Shown piece after piece: positions 26,717 through 36,490 of a DNA stretch of 64,000 bases. A program made the position numbers and the translations under genes. Origin of the DNA: Comamonas composti DSM 21721 (GTDB taxonomy: Bacteria > Pseudomonadota > Gammaproteobacteria > Burkholderiales > Burkholderiaceae_C). Location of the stretch: positions 62,001-126,000 of the forward strand of contig NZ_AUCQ01000007.1 in NCBI RefSeq assembly GCF_000429845.1, in the 5' to 3' direction. The notes under the pieces are model-generated. The model did not search any database. It was not told the origin of the DNA and saw nothing but the letters and a program-made list of their open reading frames with translations. Within the stretch, counting starts at the first letter, position 1. Every line of letters starts with the position of its first letter.

Positions 26717-28282
26717 CTACTTGTGGCTGCCGCCCGAGGTGAAGCCACCCCAGGAGCCGCCACGGCTGCGGGTATAGCTGTTGCAGTTGCCGCTCTGGTT
26801 GACGAGCTGGCCCGAGGCATCGACGACCCGCCCCTGGCCGGGCTCGCAGTCCGTGCGGGTGCAGGCCTTGATCGCGAACAGGCTCATCAGCAGCACTGCA
26901 AGACCGATGAAGATGACCTTGATGGTCAGGCGCCCGCCTGACGAGATGCCGACCTGGGAGCGGTCGAGCAGGTGACTCACGCCGAAGGCCGCAGACAGCG
27001 TCGTCACCGAGACCGCCGTGCCGTGGCTCCAGGTGACTTCGCCCTTTTCGTTCTCGCTGGACAGAAAGGCCTTGCTGCGCTCGCCCACGCTCACATAGTC
27101 CACATTCTGCGTGATCTGCCCACGCCGCACGGGCCAGTAGAACTCGCCCAGCGCATACGTGGTCTCGGCCGCATAGCTCGACTCCCGCACGTACTGGCGC
27201 TTGAGGTACTTGGCCTTGTCGCGGCGCCTGTTGAGCTGGGGCAGGCCCGTGGTCACGCGCGCCATGCTCCAGCCGTCCAGGGAGTCGATCAAGAACGCAA
27301 AGCCGGCCTTCTGGTTGTAGAGCAGATACTCTTCCCAGCCAAAGCTCTCGTCGTCGCCGGGCTCCTTGCCCATGCGGTGCTGAAAACCCACGACCTGCCA
27401 TTGCAGGCCTTCGAGCATGCCCTTGCTGCCCATGGGAATCGAGGGTCTTACGGGCTCGTGCTGCTCGGCATAGGCAAGCTGCTGGCCCATGCCCTGTTCC
27501 AGATCGATGAGCGAGCCGCAGCTCGGGCAGCTCAGACTCTTGGTCGATGAAAAGCGCACGGGAACGCCGCCGCCGCACTTCGGGCAATTGAAGTGCCGGC
27601 CCTGCTCGCCCTTGATCGACGGGCCTTCGCGCAGGCCCTGCATCTTCAGATCGGCGAGCTTCACGGGCCCGCCCAGGCTCAGGCTCGGCGGGCCGCCGTC
27701 AAACTCCAGCGACAGCACCTGGCCTTGCTCGCTGCGCAGCTCCACCACCTGGAAAGGCTTGCCGGGCTCGGGCAGTTGTGCAAGCTGCCCCTGGGCCGAC
27801 AACAGGTGCACGCTCTGCACGCTGGTCACGCCAAAGGTCTTGCCGCCCAGCTCCAGGCTGCGGCCCAGGCGCCATTCGCGGGGCTCGAAGCGCTGGATCT
27901 GGTGCTGCGGCGTCCAGGGCCAGGACCAGACGAACTGGCCGTTATCCTCGCTCAGATAGCCCAGGGCCCCGTCGCTGAGCGCGGCAACCCACTCGCTCCA
28001 GACCCCGGCCCGGCTCTTGAGTTGCAGCCGCCCGACCAGGGTAAAGGGCTCGGAGCGGCCGTCGCGCTCGACCGAGCCCGAGGCACCGATGCGCATCGGG
28101 CTGTAGTCCTCGAAAACCTCGGCCATGGAGCCCTTGCGCTGCAGCACCTCGCCCTGACGCAGCACGGTGCTGCGGCAGAACTCACAGATCGCATAGCTGG
28201 CCTGGGCACTGGCGAACTCCACAGGCGCACCACAACCGGGACAAGGGGCGCGATAAATGCGCTCGTAGGAGCTGGTGGCCAT
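26717..28282 (-). CDS. DUF4178 protein with two zinc-ribbon motifs
   Basis: The 521-residue protein carries CPGC and CEFC near residues 14-36 and a second set CPKC and CPSC near residues 235-258, each typical of a zinc ribbon. Two DUF4178-type beta domains appear around residues 55-205 and 285-420. A membrane helix lies near 455-475, followed by a Gly/Ser-rich tail. It is the first gene of the DUF4178-DUF350-speE-flavoprotein series. Function unknown. Confidence 0.85.
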   Translation of the reverse strand: MATSSYERIYRAPCPGCGAPVEFASAQASYAICEFCRSTVLRQGEVLQRKGSMAEVFEDYSPMRIGASGSVERDGRSEPFTLVGRLQLKSRAGVWSEWVAALSDGALGYLSEDNGQFVWSWPWTPQHQIQRFEPREWRLGRSLELGGKTFGVTSVQSVHLLSAQGQLAQLPEPGKPFQVVELRSEQGQVLSLEFDGGPPSLSLGGPVKLADLKMQGLREGPSIKGEQGRHFNCPKCGGGVPVRFSSTKSLSCPSCGSLIDLEQGMGQQLAYAEQHEPVRPSIPMGSKGMLEGLQWQVVGFQHRMGKEPGDDESFGWEEYLLYNQKAGFAFLIDSLDGWSMARVTTGLPQLNRRRDKAKYLKRQYVRESSYAAETTYALGEFYWPVRRGQITQNVDYVSVGERSKAFLSSENEKGEVTWSHGTAVSVTTLSAAFGVSHLLDRSQVGISSGGRLTIKVIFIGLAVLLMSLFAIKACTRTDCEPGQGRVVDASGQLVNQSGNCNSYTRSRGGSWGGFTSGGSHK

Positions 28283-28418
28283 AGTGGGGGCTATGAATAA
28301 AAGAGCTTGGAGCGCTTGATATGTAAGGAACTCAAGTTTAAAACATGCTGAAACTCAGATACAGCACGCGCTAACAGCTTCTTTTTCAAGAGCGCCCGCA
28401 GTTCTGGTGCAGCCTGCC

Positions 28419-29099
28419 TCAGCCCTTTTTGGAGCCTGTGCCTTTGGGTGCCGCGCCAGCCTTGGCGGCCTCGCCCTTCTTCTGACCCAGCTTGGACTCC
28501 TTGCCGGCCAGCAGGCGCTGGATGTTCTCGCGGTGGCGCCAGATCAAGAGCGCGCTCATGGCGATGATGGCCGCCGTCACCGGCGTCTCCGCATACCAGA
28601 CCAGGCCGCTGGCCAGCAGATAGAACACGGGAGCAAACACCGCCGCAACCAGCGAGGACAGCGACGAGTAGCGAAACAGCACGGCCATGGCCAGCCAGAC
28701 CAGGGCCACGGCCAGCCCCAGCCAGCCGTTGATGCCCAGCAGCACGCCCAGGGCCGTGGCCACGCCCTTGCCGCCCTCGAACCTGAAGAACACCGGGTAC
28801 AGGTGACCCAGGAAGGCCGCCACCGCCACCAGGGCCAGCGTGCCCTCATGCAGGCCGAAGTCCGCGCCGAACCAGTGCACCAGGGCCACGGGCAGCCAGC
28901 CCTTGGCCGCATCCAGCAGCAAGGTCACGGCCGCAGCCGCCTTGCTGCCCGAGCGCAGCACATTCGTGGCCCCGGGATTGCCGCTGCCATAGGTGCGCGG
29001 ATCGCTGAGCCCCATGGCGCGGCTCACGATGACGGCAAAGGAAAGCGAGCCTGTGAGATAGGCGGCCACGGTGGCGATGAGAGGGTAGAGCGCGTTCAA
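28419..29099 (-). CDS. plsY: glycerol-3-phosphate acyltransferase PlsY
   Basis: PlsY uses acyl-phosphate to acylate glycerol-3-phosphate, the first step of phospholipid synthesis, in the inner membrane. The 226-residue protein has about five membrane helices and the family motifs [11 protein letters not shown] (about 40-50) and the [11 protein letters not shown] block (about 108-118). A Lys/Ala-rich tail is added at the C terminus. It stands between DUF4178 and ybaK on the same strand. Confidence 0.96.
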   Translation of the reverse strand: MNALYPLIATVAAYLTGSLSFAVIVSRAMGLSDPRTYGSGNPGATNVLRSGSKAAAAVTLLLDAAKGWLPVALVHWFGADFGLHEGTLALVAVAAFLGHLYPVFFRFEGGKGVATALGVLLGINGWLGLAVALVWLAMAVLFRYSSLSSLVAAVFAPVFYLLASGLVWYAETPVTAAIIAMSALLIWRHRENIQRLLAGKESKLGQKKGEAAKAGAAPKGTGSKKG

Positions 29100-29264
29100 T
29101 TCCTGTCCTTGTCCACGATAAAGGCTGCGGCCAGCCCCTTTGGAGCCGGCCGCAGCCCTGAATATTCAAAAGCGTTTGAAGCGCCTATTTTGCCAGCGCC
29201 CCGCACAGCGCCCATGCATGCAGCACAGGCCCGAGGCGCTGCACCGGGCGGGCGCAAGCAAAAG

Positions 29265-29759
29265 CTATTCCTGCAATGCGCACTGCACGGCCTGGGCATC
29301 GAGCAGATCGAAGCAGTCGTGCGGCGCCAGCTGCACCAGAAAACCGCGCCTGCCGCCATTGATGGCAATGCGCGGCAGATCGAGAATGCTTTGCTCCATG
29401 TACACCGGCATGGCACGCCGCGTGCCGAACGGCGAGGTGCCGCCCACGAGATAGCCGCTGTGGCGGTTGGCCACCTCGGGCTGACAGGGCTCCACGCTCT
29501 TGGCGCCGATCTGGCGCGCGAGATTCTTGGTCGAGACCTTGCAGTCGCCATGCATGAGCACGATCAGCGGGCGCGCATCCTGGTCCTGCATGACCAGGGT
29601 CTTGATCACCATGTGCTCGTCCAGGCCCAGGCTGGCCGCACTTTGCGAGGTGCCGCCATGCTCCACGTAGTCATACGGGTGCTCGCTGAATGCAATCTTG
29701 TGAACGCGCAGCATCTTGGTGGCCGGCGTCTCGCTGACATGGGCATTTTTCCTGGTCAT
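29265..29759 (-). CDS. ybaK: Cys-tRNA(Pro) deacylase YbaK
   Basis: YbaK clears tRNA-Pro mischarged with cysteine. The 164-residue protein has the YbaK fold with the catalytic-region lysine and GGTSPFGTRRAMPVYME block. The ATG at 29759 gives MTRKNAHVSETPATKML, which matches family N termini; the frame extends further upstream without support. Confidence 0.92.
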   Translation of the reverse strand: MTRKNAHVSETPATKMLRVHKIAFSEHPYDYVEHGGTSQSAASLGLDEHMVIKTLVMQDQDARPLIVLMHGDCKVSTKNLARQIGAKSVEPCQPEVANRHSGYLVGGTSPFGTRRAMPVYMEQSILDLPRIAINGGRRGFLVQLAPHDCFDLLDAQAVQCALQE

Positions 29760-29865
29760 TTTTCTGAGTGAAGTTCCGCGCCCAAGACTATACGCCGAGC
29801 AGACCGGGCCCTGCCGCAGCCGACAACAGGCTGCAGGCAGGCCCCGTCTCCCCATCCCTGTGCGC

Positions 29866-32103
29866 CTAGCCCTGTGGCGCCGGATACTTCAGCCAGGTTC
29901 CCTTGAGTCGGGTCTGGCCGATGCCGGGCTGGGTGTAGTCGCAGACGCCATCCGGGAAGATGCTGCTCAGGCGCAGCCTTTCCTGCGCCGTGGGCACGAC
30001 CGGCAGATAGTCGGCCTCGTCAACCGGCTTGAGCCGGCACTTGATCACATCGTCGGTCACGGGCGCGCCAGCCACCATGCGTGGCGCCGCTGTCTTGGGG
30101 TAGGCGGCATTGCAGATGCCAGCGCCGTCATAGCTTGCGCTCTCCTGCACGCGCGAGCCATCGCTGGCCAGCCAGCAGGAATCCACGGCCTGCGCAGGCT
30201 TGAAGCGCACGATCTTGTCCGTGCTCAGCGGCGCGGCATCGCCGGCAATGCCGTCCAGCCACTGCGTCATCAGGCCCAGCCGCTGGGTGAAGGCATTGCG
30301 CAAGGCCAGCACCAGGGTGGTCTTGACGGCGGGCGCGCCCAGGTCCGGGTGGGGCAGAACCCAGATCACCTGGTTGTCGGCACGGCCGTTGGAGCGCATC
30401 AGCTGCTCGCGGATCTTGATGTCGTTGTAGATGGTGTGGATGTCGCCTGCAGGCTCGGCATAGGCGCGCATGTGCATGATGGGCACCGTGGCCAGTCCGC
30501 CAGCGCCCGAGCCCATGCGCCCCATCTCGTAGCTCAGCCGCAGCGCCTCGGCATCGGCCACGGTGCGCCGGGCCGTGAGATTGCCGTCGGCGTCGAAGCC
30601 GCCCACGCCCGCGTTCACGTCGAGGAACTGGCCCATGCTGATCTGGCCCCGGCGCAAGGCCTGCAGCCCGTACTGCACGCCCACATTGTCCAAGGGCCGG
30701 CGCGCGGCGCCCGTCAGCGGATCCTGACCCAGGGTGTTGACGTTGATGTCATACACCGTGCAGCGCGCGCCCCGGGGGTTGGTCACGGGGTGATAGACCT
30801 TGCTCTGATCCATCAGGCCGCAGGCCGGATTGATGGAGCCATGCGTGGCCAGCACCGCATCGCCATTGCCCGCATCCCAGTTCGCACAGGTATTGCCCAG
30901 GGGTGTGTTGAGATGCCCTTCGAAAGCCTGGCGGATGCCGCTCTGGTTGAGCGCGGCATTCGCGGGGTCCCTGAAGAAGCGGTTGAGCAGGCGGCAGTCG
31001 GACACCGCAAGCGCCGTGCCGAACACATCGGGAAAGGCTGCATCGGGCATGAGGCCGTCGAGGATGCCCGGGTAGTTCTGGGCGATCAGCATCTGCTGAA
31101 TGGCCCCGCCCGAGCCGCCCATGCCCAGCATCCAGCGCGGCACGCCATAGGTCTTGGCAATGTGCTCGCGCAGGCGCATGGCGGTCTCGGCCGCAAGCAC
31201 GTCGTTGACGTTGACCTTGTTGATGTTCAGCGAGGACATCACATAGGCAAAGCCGCTGCCCAGGGCGACCACGTTCTGCGGGTCGGTCAGGTCGCTGGTC
31301 TTGAACACGTCCTTGAAGGTGTTCGAGCCCTGGTTGTACTGGGCGGCCGTGGATTCGCCAAAACGAAACACCACGCGCCCGTTCCAGGCGCCATTCCACT
31401 GACCGGCCTTTTGCGGATCGTCGAGCACGGCGATGCGATAGATGGAGCGGTTGATGGTGCCCGATTCCACTCGCACGATGAAGGGCACGTTCCGGCCCTC
31501 CAGCGTGGTCGTGCTCGCCAGATCGGCCGGCCTAGGCCCCAGGGGGTCGGCCAGGGGCAGGAACTGGGGCTGGGCCGCCGTGGTCAGGTAAAACCAGTCA
31601 TGCCTCGTGGCCACGGAGCAGTTTGCATCCAGAGGCGCACCCAGCTCGGCATTCACGGTACGGCACTCGAAAGGCGTGAGCCGGGGGCCGGAGAAGACCG
31701 GCGCATCGGCCGCATGGCTGACCAGGGCCAGCTCGCCCAGGGCCTTGGGCTTGTCGGCCTCACCCACGCGCGCCAGCAGGCGGCTCTCTCCCAGGGCCAG
31801 GCCCTCGACCAGGCCTTGCAGATGCCGGCCCTGGGCATCTGCGGCAAGAGCCGACGTGACCTCGGCCTGTCCTGCGAAAACACGCACTTCGGAAGCCTGG
31901 ATGCCTTCGGGCAAGCCCACCCGGACCACGGCCGAGCCGCCACTGACCATGTCGGCCCGGCTGGACAGGACCTGCAGCGTCAGCGCGGCCGGCTTGGGCG
32001 GTGCGGGCTGGCCCGACCCGTCCGAGCCGCCGCAGCCGGCGAGCACGGCAGCCGCCAGCAGGCCCAGGGCCGCCCACGGAGTCTGGAAAAAACGCTTAGG
32101 CAT
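29866..32103 (-). CDS. DUF6351-like lipoprotein, hydrolase-type paralogue A
   Basis: The 745-residue protein begins with a lipoprotein signal (lipobox LAGC, Cys24) and a beta-sandwich-like region, followed by an alpha/beta-hydrolase-like part with a nucleophile-elbow sequence MGGSGGAIQQ. Blocks shared with the two paralogues are LDNVGVQYGLQAL and the C-terminal IFPDGVCDYTQP. GGGAGG precedes the ATG, 14 bases after paralogue B. The region has the look of an envelope-bound esterase. Where the other two have DMHN before an Arg/Gln-rich helix, this one has DIHTIYND. Substrate unknown. Confidence 0.75.
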   Translation of the reverse strand: MPKRFFQTPWAALGLLAAAVLAGCGGSDGSGQPAPPKPAALTLQVLSSRADMVSGGSAVVRVGLPEGIQASEVRVFAGQAEVTSALAADAQGRHLQGLVEGLALGESRLLARVGEADKPKALGELALVSHAADAPVFSGPRLTPFECRTVNAELGAPLDANCSVATRHDWFYLTTAAQPQFLPLADPLGPRPADLASTTTLEGRNVPFIVRVESGTINRSIYRIAVLDDPQKAGQWNGAWNGRVVFRFGESTAAQYNQGSNTFKDVFKTSDLTDPQNVVALGSGFAYVMSSLNINKVNVNDVLAAETAMRLREHIAKTYGVPRWMLGMGGSGGAIQQMLIAQNYPGILDGLMPDAAFPDVFGTALAVSDCRLLNRFFRDPANAALNQSGIRQAFEGHLNTPLGNTCANWDAGNGDAVLATHGSINPACGLMDQSKVYHPVTNPRGARCTVYDINVNTLGQDPLTGAARRPLDNVGVQYGLQALRRGQISMGQFLDVNAGVGGFDADGNLTARRTVADAEALRLSYEMGRMGSGAGGLATVPIMHMRAYAEPAGDIHTIYNDIKIREQLMRSNGRADNQVIWVLPHPDLGAPAVKTTLVLALRNAFTQRLGLMTQWLDGIAGDAAPLSTDKIVRFKPAQAVDSCWLASDGSRVQESASYDGAGICNAAYPKTAAPRMVAGAPVTDDVIKCRLKPVDEADYLPVVPTAQERLRLSSIFPDGVCDYTQPGIGQTRLKGTWLKYPAPQG

Positions 32104-32117
32104 GACAAATCCTCCCA

Positions 32118-34295
32118 TCAAAGCTTGGCCGGACGGCCTGTATCGGGCTGGCTGTAATCGCAGACCCCGTCGGGGAAAATGCGTGCCAGCCAGTCCTTTT
32201 GCGCACTGCCAAAGGTCTGGCTGCCGTAGGTGCCATCGGCCAGGGCCGTGGCCAGGGGCTTGAGCGCGCACTTGAACATGTCGCCGCGCAAGGAGTCTCC
32301 GGCCTCCATGCGCGGGCTGCTGTAGATCCTGTAGCTGCTGGTGCAGGCGCCGGGGGCCTGGTCGTCCATGACGCCGCTCCACACCGTGCTGCCGGCCGCA
32401 ATCGTCTGGCCCTGGGCGTTGAAGCACTGATCCATGAAACGCTGGGGCTTGCTGCCCGTGCTCAGATAGCTGTCGAGCACGGCCAGCGCATCCATGGCAC
32501 GCGTGGCCACGCCGGCGGCGCTGGTCTCGCCCGTGATCCAGATGACCTGGTTGTCCTGCTTGCCGCCTGCGGCCTGCAGGCGTGCACGCGCCGAGAAGGA
32601 CTGGCGCGAGTTGTGCATGTCCAGCACATCCTCCTTCCAGGGCCGCAGATCGATCAGGGGAATATCCAGCGTGCGCCCGCTGAACACCTGTCCCGAGGCA
32701 TAGGCCGCCTGCATGGCGCCGAGGTCGCCGCTGCGCCGCCTGGCAGGCGTGCCTGCGGCCGTGCGGCAATCGCTGCTGCGGTGCATGTTGGCGCTGTCGA
32801 ACGGATCGCTGGCCATGGCCCAGTTGACGAACTGCTCCTGCTCCTTCCAGCTGCCCACGCAGGCATTGATGCGCAGGAATTCATCCACATCCATGCTGCC
32901 GCTCTTGAATGCCTTGAGGCCGTACTGCACGCCCACGTTGTCGATGGGAATCGGGGCAAAGCCCTTGTCGTTTCTGCCGTAGATGTTCTCCAGGTCGTTC
33001 CAGTGCGTCCACTTCACATTGGCGGCCCAGTTCGCGCTCCAGCCCGTGGCTGCGGCCACGGAGTTGAACGCAGGGTCGTAGAACACGGGATTGATCACGC
33101 CCGGCCCTGCCGTGCCCCAGCCTTCTATGCATTCCGAGGATGCGCTCAGCGAGGGCAGGAACTTGTTCTTCTTGCCGCCGGGCAGCAGATCGCTGGTGGC
33201 CAGGCCTTCTACGAGCGTGCGATTGCTCCAGGTTCCCCACAATGAGCCCGCATTGAGCGCCACCTCGTCGTAGAAATACTTCTCCAGAAGCGAACAGTCC
33301 GAGACATAGATCGCCTGGGTCACCATGTCCGGGTAGGACTGTATGGGCACGCCCGCATCGAACAGGCCCTTGGGTCTGTTTTGCCCGAACACGTATTGCT
33401 GCACGGCCCCGCCCGAGATGCCCATGGCCACCGTGTACTTGGGCGCACCATAGGTCTGGACGAAGTGCTCCTTGACCATGACGGCCGTCTCCTCGGCCAG
33501 GCGCAGGTTGTAGTGCACACCGGTTTCGTTGCCCGAGGAGGAGACCACCGCATAGCCCTGGGCCAGCAGCTTGGGCATGATGGGGCGCTCCTCGCTCCAC
33601 AGGCCGCCAAACCACATGGCCTTGCCCTGCTGGCGGCCCACGCCGACGCCGCCGCGCATCCAGTAGACCATCTTCTGATTCCAGGCACTCTTGTCCAGGG
33701 CCTCGGGGCTGTCGGCGCTTTCCGCATATGGCGCCAACATGGCCACGCTGTAGGCAAAGCGGTTGATGGTGCCGGCCTCCACGCGCACCACAAAGGGCAG
33801 CTCGGCCCCGTTCAGCGAGAGCCGCTGCAGATTGGCCGGAGGGTTCGCGAACTGGGTTGCGGGGTCGAAGACCGCAAAGTCGCTGCCCGTGTAGTAGAAG
33901 TAGCGCACCTGGGTCTTGACGCTGCAGCGCGCGCTGTAGCCCAGCAGGCGCGAACTGCGGTCGCCTGGGATCTCGTACACGGGCTGGCCCACGCCGTCCT
34001 GGTTGTCCACTTCGGGTGCCCCCAGGTTGGACTCCAGCGTGCGGCACAGAAAAGGCTGCTGCTGCGGACCGCTGAACTGCGTGGGCCCCGAAGGCCCCTG
34101 CTCGCCCGCCCAGAACTTGAGGCCGGCCAGCGAGACCTGGGGCGCTGTCGGCCCGGGTCCGGAAGAGCCGCCCTCACCGTTGCCGCCCCCGCTGTCCACC
34201 GACGCGGGGCCGTCGCTGCCGCCGCAGCCAGCCATCAGGGCCGCAGCCAGGCCCAGCGCGGCCCAGGGGCCGGCTGCCAAGGAAAAGAGTCTCAT
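32118..34295 (-). CDS. DUF6351-like lipoprotein, hydrolase-type paralogue B
   Basis: The 725-residue protein has a lipobox LMAGC (Cys24) and a Gly/Ser-rich linker. The N-terminal sandwich region of the other two paralogues is shorter here. The nucleophile elbow is MGISGGAVQQ, and it has LDMHN, IDNVGVQYGLKAF and IFPDGVCDYSQPD. It is first in a two-gene leftward unit with paralogue A and diverges from the PAS kinase at 34553. Separation from kinase is 257 bases. Confidence 0.75.
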   Translation of the reverse strand: MRLFSLAAGPWAALGLAAALMAGCGGSDGPASVDSGGGNGEGGSSGPGPTAPQVSLAGLKFWAGEQGPSGPTQFSGPQQQPFLCRTLESNLGAPEVDNQDGVGQPVYEIPGDRSSRLLGYSARCSVKTQVRYFYYTGSDFAVFDPATQFANPPANLQRLSLNGAELPFVVRVEAGTINRFAYSVAMLAPYAESADSPEALDKSAWNQKMVYWMRGGVGVGRQQGKAMWFGGLWSEERPIMPKLLAQGYAVVSSSGNETGVHYNLRLAEETAVMVKEHFVQTYGAPKYTVAMGISGGAVQQYVFGQNRPKGLFDAGVPIQSYPDMVTQAIYVSDCSLLEKYFYDEVALNAGSLWGTWSNRTLVEGLATSDLLPGGKKNKFLPSLSASSECIEGWGTAGPGVINPVFYDPAFNSVAAATGWSANWAANVKWTHWNDLENIYGRNDKGFAPIPIDNVGVQYGLKAFKSGSMDVDEFLRINACVGSWKEQEQFVNWAMASDPFDSANMHRSSDCRTAAGTPARRRSGDLGAMQAAYASGQVFSGRTLDIPLIDLRPWKEDVLDMHNSRQSFSARARLQAAGGKQDNQVIWITGETSAAGVATRAMDALAVLDSYLSTGSKPQRFMDQCFNAQGQTIAAGSTVWSGVMDDQAPGACTSSYRIYSSPRMEAGDSLRGDMFKCALKPLATALADGTYGSQTFGSAQKDWLARIFPDGVCDYSQPDTGRPAKL

Positions 34296-34510
34296 GTCTT
34301 GTCTCCCGCACGGTGATGGGACCGTATTTCTTATGTCTGCCGCGCCGCGTGGCAAGAAGCGTCTGCCTGCGCGGCCCGCCAGTCCATGCTAAGAGTCAAG
34401 ACAGGTTACCCACAAGTCAGATCACCGGGAAAGCGCTGTCAGAAAAACGGGCACAAAGCAGGCGCAAAGCGGGCGCAACCGGGAAATCACTGGGGTCCGT
34501 GCAGGTACGG

Positions 34511-34539
34511 TTGGCGCACATAATCGCCCTGACTACTAT
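34511..34539 (+). promoter_or_regulatory. putative promoter of the PAS kinase gene
   Basis: TTGGCG (34511-34516) and TACTAT (34534-34539) are 17 bases apart. Transcription would start close to 34546, giving an almost leaderless mRNA for the ATG at 34553. Confidence 0.45.
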
Positions 34540-34552
34540 TACAAATGGAGAC

Positions 34553-35674
34553 ATGGCCCCCGCCATGCCAGCACGCAGGCCAATGAGGCAACCTCCTGCC
34601 CCCCTTTTTCCCGAAAGCCCGGCGATTGCGCTCAGCAGTATCGCCAGGCAGTCCGTGGCCGGCATCTACATCCTGCAGGACGCCAACTTTCAGTACAGCA
34701 ACGACACCTTTGCAGGCATGGCCGGCTACAACGGTGACGAGGTCGTGGGCCGGCCGCTGCGCGAATGCGTGCCGCCGGACTATGAAGCCGAGGTCATGGA
34801 CCGCTACAACCGCCGCATCTCGGGCGAGGTCAAGAGCATGCGCTTCATCACCCGTGGCCTGCACCGCGACGGCCATGTGGTCTATATCGAGGTCCACGGC
34901 CAGGCCATGGAGTTTCGCGGCCGCCCTGCAGTGGTTGGCGTCGGCGTGAATGTGACCGAGCAGTTGCTGCGCGATGAAGAGCTGCGCCAGTCGCGCCAGG
35001 AGTACCGGCAGCTCGCCTCCTATCTCAACACCATGCGCGAGCAGCAGCGCGCCGAGTACGCGCGCGAAGTCCACGATGTGCTGGGCGGGCTGCTGACCTC
35101 GATGAAGCTGGATGTGGGTCGCATCGCACGGCGCTCGCGCTCCAGCGCCATACGCGGGATTGCAGCCGACCTCAACGCCCTGCTCGTCGAGGCCATAGGC
35201 AATGTGCGCGAGATCTCCGAGTCCATGCGCCCCCAGGCGCTGGACCACCTGGGCCTGGCTGCAGCCATGGCCAGCCATCTGGCGCGCTTTCGCGAGCGCG
35301 CCGGTCTGCGGGCCAGCCTGGAGCCGCTGGACTTCGAGCTCGACCTGCCGCGCTGGCGCTCTATCGGCGTATTTCGCATCTTTCAGGAGGCCTTGACGAA
35401 TGTCGCACGCCACGCCAAAGCCACGGCCGTGGTTGTGCGCCTGCGCCATGAGGCAGACGACTTCGTGCTCGAGATCGAGGACAACGGCTGTGGCATGGCC
35501 GCAGCCGATTGCTTCGAGCCCAATCCCCTGCGCTTTTCCCTGGGCCTGATCTCCATGCGCGAACGTGCGCACGAGCTCGGCGGCGAGCTGCGCATAGACT
35601 CGGCCCCGGGCCAGGGCACGCGCGTGGTGCTGACCGCGCCCATCGTCAGCAATCCGCTGGCCATGCACGCATGA
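34553..35674 (+). CDS. PAS-domain sensor histidine kinase (NarX/HK7 type)
   Basis: The product of about 373 residues has a PAS domain (about 30-145), a HisKA_3 dimerisation helix with the phospho-acceptor in REVHDVLGGLLTSMKLD (about 181-197), and a HATPase with DNGCGMA and GLISMRERAHELGG. No membrane helix is seen, so it should sense a cytoplasmic signal or small molecule. It overlaps the response regulator by ATGA. Start is uncertain; the frame is open upstream to 34313 and another ATG lies at 34565. Confidence 0.85.
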   Translation: MAPAMPARRPMRQPPAPLFPESPAIALSSIARQSVAGIYILQDANFQYSNDTFAGMAGYNGDEVVGRPLRECVPPDYEAEVMDRYNRRISGEVKSMRFITRGLHRDGHVVYIEVHGQAMEFRGRPAVVGVGVNVTEQLLRDEELRQSRQEYRQLASYLNTMREQQRAEYAREVHDVLGGLLTSMKLDVGRIARRSRSSAIRGIAADLNALLVEAIGNVREISESMRPQALDHLGLAAAMASHLARFRERAGLRASLEPLDFELDLPRWRSIGVFRIFQEALTNVARHAKATAVVVRLRHEADDFVLEIEDNGCGMAAADCFEPNPLRFSLGLISMRERAHELGGELRIDSAPGQGTRVVLTAPIVSNPLAMHA

Positions 35675-36306
35675 TCCACATTCTCATCATCGATGACCAC
35701 GCCATGTTCCGCTCGGGCCTGCGCAAGGTGCTGCAGGAAGCCTCCGACATGGGCTGCGTGCAGGACACCGGGGACTGGCGCCACGGCCTGGAGCTGCTGG
35801 CCTGCGGCTCCATCGAGGTGCTGCTGCTGGACATCAACCTGCCCGAGCGCAGCGGCCTGGATCTGCTGACCCTGATACATGCGCGCCACCCCGAGGTTCA
35901 GGTGATCATGCTGAGCATGTATTCCGAGCCCCAGTACGCGTTGCGCGCACTGCGCTGCGGCGCCATGGGCTATGTGGCCAAGGACATGGAGGCGCGCGAC
36001 CTGATCACCGCCATACGTCAGGTGCGCCAGGGCAAGAAGTTCGTGACGCCATCGATATCCGCGGCCCTGCTGGACTCCATGAACGGCCTGGCCTCGCATC
36101 CCAGGCCGCATGAAAAGCTGTCGGCGCGCGAGTCGCAGATACTGCGCATGATCGTCGCCGGCGATGCGCTGACCAGCATTGCCGAGCATCTGCGCATCAA
36201 CGTCAAGACCGTGAGCACCTACCGCAGGCGCATTCTGGAAAAGCTGGGGCTGAGCTCCAACGCCCAGCTCGTGCAATACGCCATGCACAACCGGCTGCTC
36301 GACTAG
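35671..36306 (+). CDS. LuxR/NarL-family response regulator
   Basis: The 211-residue protein has a receiver domain with the phosphorylated Asp in LLLDINLPERSG (about residue 53) and the acidic pair DD (9-10), then a LuxR-type helix-turn-helix near residues 148-200 (LSARESQILRMIVAG, TVSTYRRRILEKLG). It is translationally coupled to the kinase. The three lipoprotein genes around it are likely targets, but no binding site was identified. Confidence 0.92.
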   Translation: MIHILIIDDHAMFRSGLRKVLQEASDMGCVQDTGDWRHGLELLACGSIEVLLLDINLPERSGLDLLTLIHARHPEVQVIMLSMYSEPQYALRALRCGAMGYVAKDMEARDLITAIRQVRQGKKFVTPSISAALLDSMNGLASHPRPHEKLSARESQILRMIVAGDALTSIAEHLRINVKTVSTYRRRILEKLGLSSNAQLVQYAMHNRLLD

Positions 36307-36490
36307 AGCGCCCACCACAGCGGTGCGGCCGCGTCATCGAAATCTGACAGCCCAGGCCCGCTCTTCCGACTGTTCAGCCTTCCAGCCTGTGCCTACCATG
36401 GGTTGGCCGCCGACACGCACGCGGCACAGCCCACACAACGGCAGACGCAGCGGCCGAGCCGCCCGATCCGCCACAGAGGAGACAAACAAC

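Noticed and set aside
29716..32157. Long plus-strand frame over lipoprotein paralogue A
   Set aside because: Composition is typical of an antisense shadow, and the minus strand has a lipoprotein signal, paralogues and a ribosome site.
32104..32769. N-terminal extension of paralogue A upstream of 32103
   Set aside because: It overlaps paralogue B in another frame, while a lipoprotein signal and ribosome site are found at 32103.
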